7,482 bases of DNA from Clostridia bacterium (lineage in GTDB: Bacteria > Bacillota > Clostridia > Oscillospirales > CAG-272). Made by a program: the position numbers and the translations under genes. Position 1 is the stretch's first letter. Every line of letters starts with the position of its first letter. Below are positions 5,250 through 7,482 of this stretch, piece by piece. The notes below the pieces were generated by a model. The model had not been told where the DNA came from. It made no database searches and saw only the letters and a list, made by a program, of their open reading frames with translations. The stretch is from contig JAFQUL010000192.1 of NCBI GenBank assembly GCA_017408535.1, positions 1 to 7,482 of the forward strand, given 5' to 3'.

Positions 5250-7482
5250 TCAGAAGCTGAGGAATCCGTCCTCGCCGAAATCATATAGTCCGGCAGGAAG
5301 AAGACCGTTATGGTTGGTCGCCCAGTATTTACCTGTAGCGATCCGTCCGCTTGATCTTACGTAGATATATCCGCCGTCATATTCCACAAGTCCCTTTGCA
5401 TAGGCGATCTTACCGTTTTCATAATAGAATCCGTCATATACGCCTGTTGTTGCATTCTCTGCTATGAACAAAGGATCGGTGGTCATCTTTCCGTCATCTG
5501 CAAAGTTATACTTTCCGACGATAACACCGGTATCGTTAACATTGGTTATCCAATAGTCGCCCACTGCTACCCTGCCGTTTGAACGGACGTAGTAGTAGTC
5601 ACCGTCTATCAGGATCAGACCTGCGCCGTAGGCTATCTTGCCGTCTACATAATAGTATCCGTCAATAATACCGTTCTTCTCTTCTACGAGAATACCGTTT
5701 TCATCGAAATAGTAGAATCCGCGTTCCATAAGTCCGCCGGTATTGGTAACCCAATACTTTCCTACTACGAGCTGGCCGTTTGCACGAACGTAAATGATCT
5801 CTCCGTCGTAGCTGCTGTTCGTTCCGCTGACTCTTATAAGTCCCTTTGCGGTCCTTACACCGTCCTCGTAATAGAAGATACCGTCGATCTCAGAGTATAT
5901 GCCGTTCTGCTTTTCTTTAACTGTACTGATAAGCTTACCCTCTGCATCGAAATCATAGTATCCGGCTGCAACGTCAAAGTTGTTTGTCTTAGATACCCAG
6001 TATCCGGTAGTAGAAACAACGAGAGCTCCGCTGGAACGAACATAATAGTAATCGTCTTCTACCTTTATGAGACCTTTACCAAGCATAAGCCTGTAGTTCT
6101 CATAATAGTATCTGGTATTTCCGATATCGGTTATACCGTCATATTTCGCAAGCTTTCCGTTTTCATCAAAGGTATAAACACCGCCAACTGTTACATCAAG
6201 CTTGGTCGTATTTCTGACCACGTATACATTCTCACTCTTTGCAGTAGTATTGCCACGGAAGTAATAGTAATAATCCTCGCCGATCTGAACAAGTCCTACA
6301 TGCCAGGGAAGATGTCCGTTAACAGCCCAGTTATCACCGTAGAGACCGTTAATATCACCACGGAATACTCCATTTTCATCAAAGATGAAGCGGGCAGTCT
6401 CAGCATCGGTATATCCGTATTTTTCTGCGCTTGCGAGATCATCAGGATCGGGGGCATAGGTCACTCCGTTTATAGGCTCATCGGGATAAGAAACACGGTT
6501 CAGACCGACTGCACGGAGTCCCGTTACGGGATCAAGATAGTACCAGTTACCGTCTATCTCAGTCCATCCGGTCTTCTGGACCTCATCCCTTACTATGTAC
6601 TGCATACCGCTGACGCCGTTAACCTCAGCTGATACCCATCCGGTTATAGCGTAAACAGCATAAATGTTTATGTTACAGTCAGGCATAGTCTCGGGGACCT
6701 CAGTTCCACCGTGATCATCAAAATAATCCCAGCCAATGAACTCATGATATATTCCGTCTATACCGGTATATCCGGTGAGGACAGGAAGTTTACTGAGAAT
6801 AGGAGTATCATAAGGAATAAGCTGAATATCGGCATACTCCTCGCAGTTGTCCTTGGTAAATACAATATTTACTTCGTGTTTATTTGCTTCCCACTTGGCT
6901 GTAAATACAACCTCATTATCGGGAACGGTATAGCCCTCAGTGTACTTGCGGCCATCTCCGTCAAACCAACCCATAAATGTATATCCGGTTCTTGATTCAA
7001 CACCGATCTCACCCATAACCTCGTAAACAGAATCACCGTAGATAAAGCCGTTCTTCTCGGCAAGCTTCTCTCCGAGATTGATAAAGGTTACATTATAGTA
7101 ATTGAGTTCAAGCACTGCATAAAGGTCGATATTCTCTGCGGGCATAGTCTCCGGGAATATATAAGGATCGGTTGAATCCTTCAAAGTCCAGTAAAGGAGA
7201 GTATAACCGGCGTGTACGTACGGGAAATCGGGAATTGCCTCACCGTAGGGCACCTTCTCGGTCTTAACGAGAATTGCCTCTCCTGAAAGCGCATCGTAGT
7301 AGCTAATTGTGTACTCATTTACTTCCCAAAGAGCAGTAATCGTAACGTTCTTTGAGGGAACGTTTGAAATATCACTATCCCAACCAACAAAGGTATGACC
7401 TACCCGCTTGGGGGCCGCAGGATAAACGATAACAGACTCGTATTCAACGGTGTCAACCTTAATGGGAGTATCGCTGTAACCG
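5250..7482 (-). CDS. Large secreted InlB-repeat / tyrosine-rich wall-binding-repeat protein, 5' end outside the window
   Basis: This is the C-terminal 743 residues of an open frame that runs off the right edge with no stop. The GTG at 7253 is an internal Val codon within a repeat and is not the start. Residues 1-279 (window numbering) are about four InlB B-repeat/Listeria-Bacteroides units, with GY/GHTFxGW cores and AxW or AVY ends. Near 303-331 is a single unit like choline- or glucan-binding repeats (KTGW...DGNWYYLD...GL). Residues 378-743 are five units of 64-79 residues with the pattern YYYxxGK...KGLIxxDGDYYYVRSxGxxxxGxYWxTN...GxYxFxxDGK. The protein stops right at the end of the fifth unit, with no sorting signal or C-terminal membrane helix, so surface attachment, if any, would be non-covalent through these repeats. 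The signal peptide and any N-terminal domain (leucine-rich repeats or an enzyme are possible) are not visible. A strong terminator follows. Confidence 0.88.
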   Translation of the reverse strand, partial: GYSDTPIKVDTVEYESVIVYPAAPKRVGHTFVGWDSDISNVPSKNVTITALWEVNEYTISYYDALSGEAILVKTEKVPYGEAIPDFPYVHAGYTLLYWTLKDSTDPYIFPETMPAENIDLYAVLELNYYNVTFINLGEKLAEKNGFIYGDSVYEVMGEIGVESRTGYTFMGWFDGDGRKYTEGYTVPDNEVVFTAKWEANKHEVNIVFTKDNCEEYADIQLIPYDTPILSKLPVLTGYTGIDGIYHEFIGWDYFDDHGGTEVPETMPDCNINIYAVYAITGWVSAEVNGVSGMQYIVRDEVQKTGWTEIDGNWYYLDPVTGLRAVGLNRVSYPDEPINGVTYAPDPDDLASAEKYGYTDAETARFIFDENGVFRGDINGLYGDNWAVNGHLPWHVGLVQIGEDYYYYFRGNTTAKSENVYVVRNTTKLDVTVGGVYTFDENGKLAKYDGITDIGNTRYYYENYRLMLGKGLIKVEDDYYYVRSSGALVVSTTGYWVSKTNNFDVAAGYYDFDAEGKLISTVKEKQNGIYSEIDGIFYYEDGVRTAKGLIRVSGTNSSYDGEIIYVRANGQLVVGKYWVTNTGGLMERGFYYFDENGILVEEKNGIIDGYYYVDGKIAYGAGLILIDGDYYYVRSNGRVAVGDYWITNVNDTGVIVGKYNFADDGKMTTDPLFIAENATTGVYDGFYYENGKIAYAKGLVEYDGGYIYVRSSGRIATGKYWATNHNGLLPAGLYDFGEDGFLSF
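5253..6350 (-). repeat. Five tandem tyrosine-rich cell-surface repeats
   Basis: Protein-level repeats, in N- to C-terminal order, lie at 6144-6350, 5907-6143, 5676-5906, 5445-5675 and 5253-5444. Each carries a GL(I/V)xxDGxYYYVRSxG core, then a (G)(K/D)YWxTN motif and a GxYxFxxDGK turn. The last two are the most regular. The first lacks the usual spacing and has an FRGNTTAKSENVYVVRN insert in place of the core, and the third has an extra SGTNSSYDGE insert. The layout recalls choline- and glucan-binding repeats (aromatic residues plus Gly turns), but the unit is about three times longer than the classic 20-residue unit. The ligand is unknown. Confidence 0.85.
6648..7482 (-). repeat. InlB B-type (Listeria-Bacteroides / Flg_new) repeats
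   Basis: There are four protein-level units at about 7320-7482 (cut by the window edge), 7110-7313, 6888-7097 and 6648-6875. Each has an opening beta strand (YTISYYD, YNVTFIN, EVNIVFT), a central Gly-Tyr/His-x-Phe/Leu-x-x-Trp core (GHTFVGW, GYTLLYW, GYTFMGW, and EFIGW after GYTGIDG) and a closing (A)xW/AVY strand. Such units form extended stalks in secreted surface proteins of Firmicutes. The fourth unit is longer, with an inserted GIDGIYH loop. Confidence 0.85.

Noticed and set aside
7251..7253. GTG as start of the large repeat protein
   Set aside because: The frame stays open to the window edge and the upstream codons complete another InlB-type repeat, so this is an internal Val codon.

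Overview
All seven credible genes in this window are read from the minus strand, so the biological order runs from high to low coordinates. The families point to a Gram-positive Clostridia member. These are a split BY-kinase (membrane adaptor plus soluble kinase), a PHP-type tyrosine phosphatase, a class B sortase with an SPQTG substrate, an LCP ligase and an InlB-repeat surface protein. A gut Oscillospiraceae/Ruminococcus-like organism is my best guess, inferred from protein style only.

Layout. At 5250-7482 lies the 3' part of a large secreted repeat protein whose start is outside the window: InlB-type (Listeria-Bacteroides) repeats, then five tyrosine-rich wall-binding-like repeats. It ends in an intrinsic terminator (5181-5226). 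Directly behind this is a perfect-consensus sigma-A promoter (-35 at 5167-5172, -10 at 5144-5149, 17-base spacer). That promoter drives a tightly packed six-gene operon: cpsC-like adaptor, cpsD-like tyrosine kinase, cpsB-like phosphatase, class B sortase, SPQTG-anchored surface protein, LCP protein. The operon ends in an intrinsic terminator (59-84), followed by a second perfect-consensus promoter (8-36) that fires out of the left edge.

How the genes may work together. In known systems the CpsB/C/D trio is a phosphorylation switch controlling capsule or exopolysaccharide export, LCP enzymes attach glycopolymers to the wall (or to protein in some Actinobacteria), and sortases attach proteins to the wall. 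Here all of these share one transcription unit with a single obvious sortase substrate and no glycosyltransferase, flippase or polymerase gene in view. The most interesting reading is a self-contained surface-display module in which protein anchoring and glycan attachment are under one tyrosine-phosphorylation control. This is inference. There is no intergenic stretch above 300 bases, and no RNA gene, CRISPR array or mobile element was seen.
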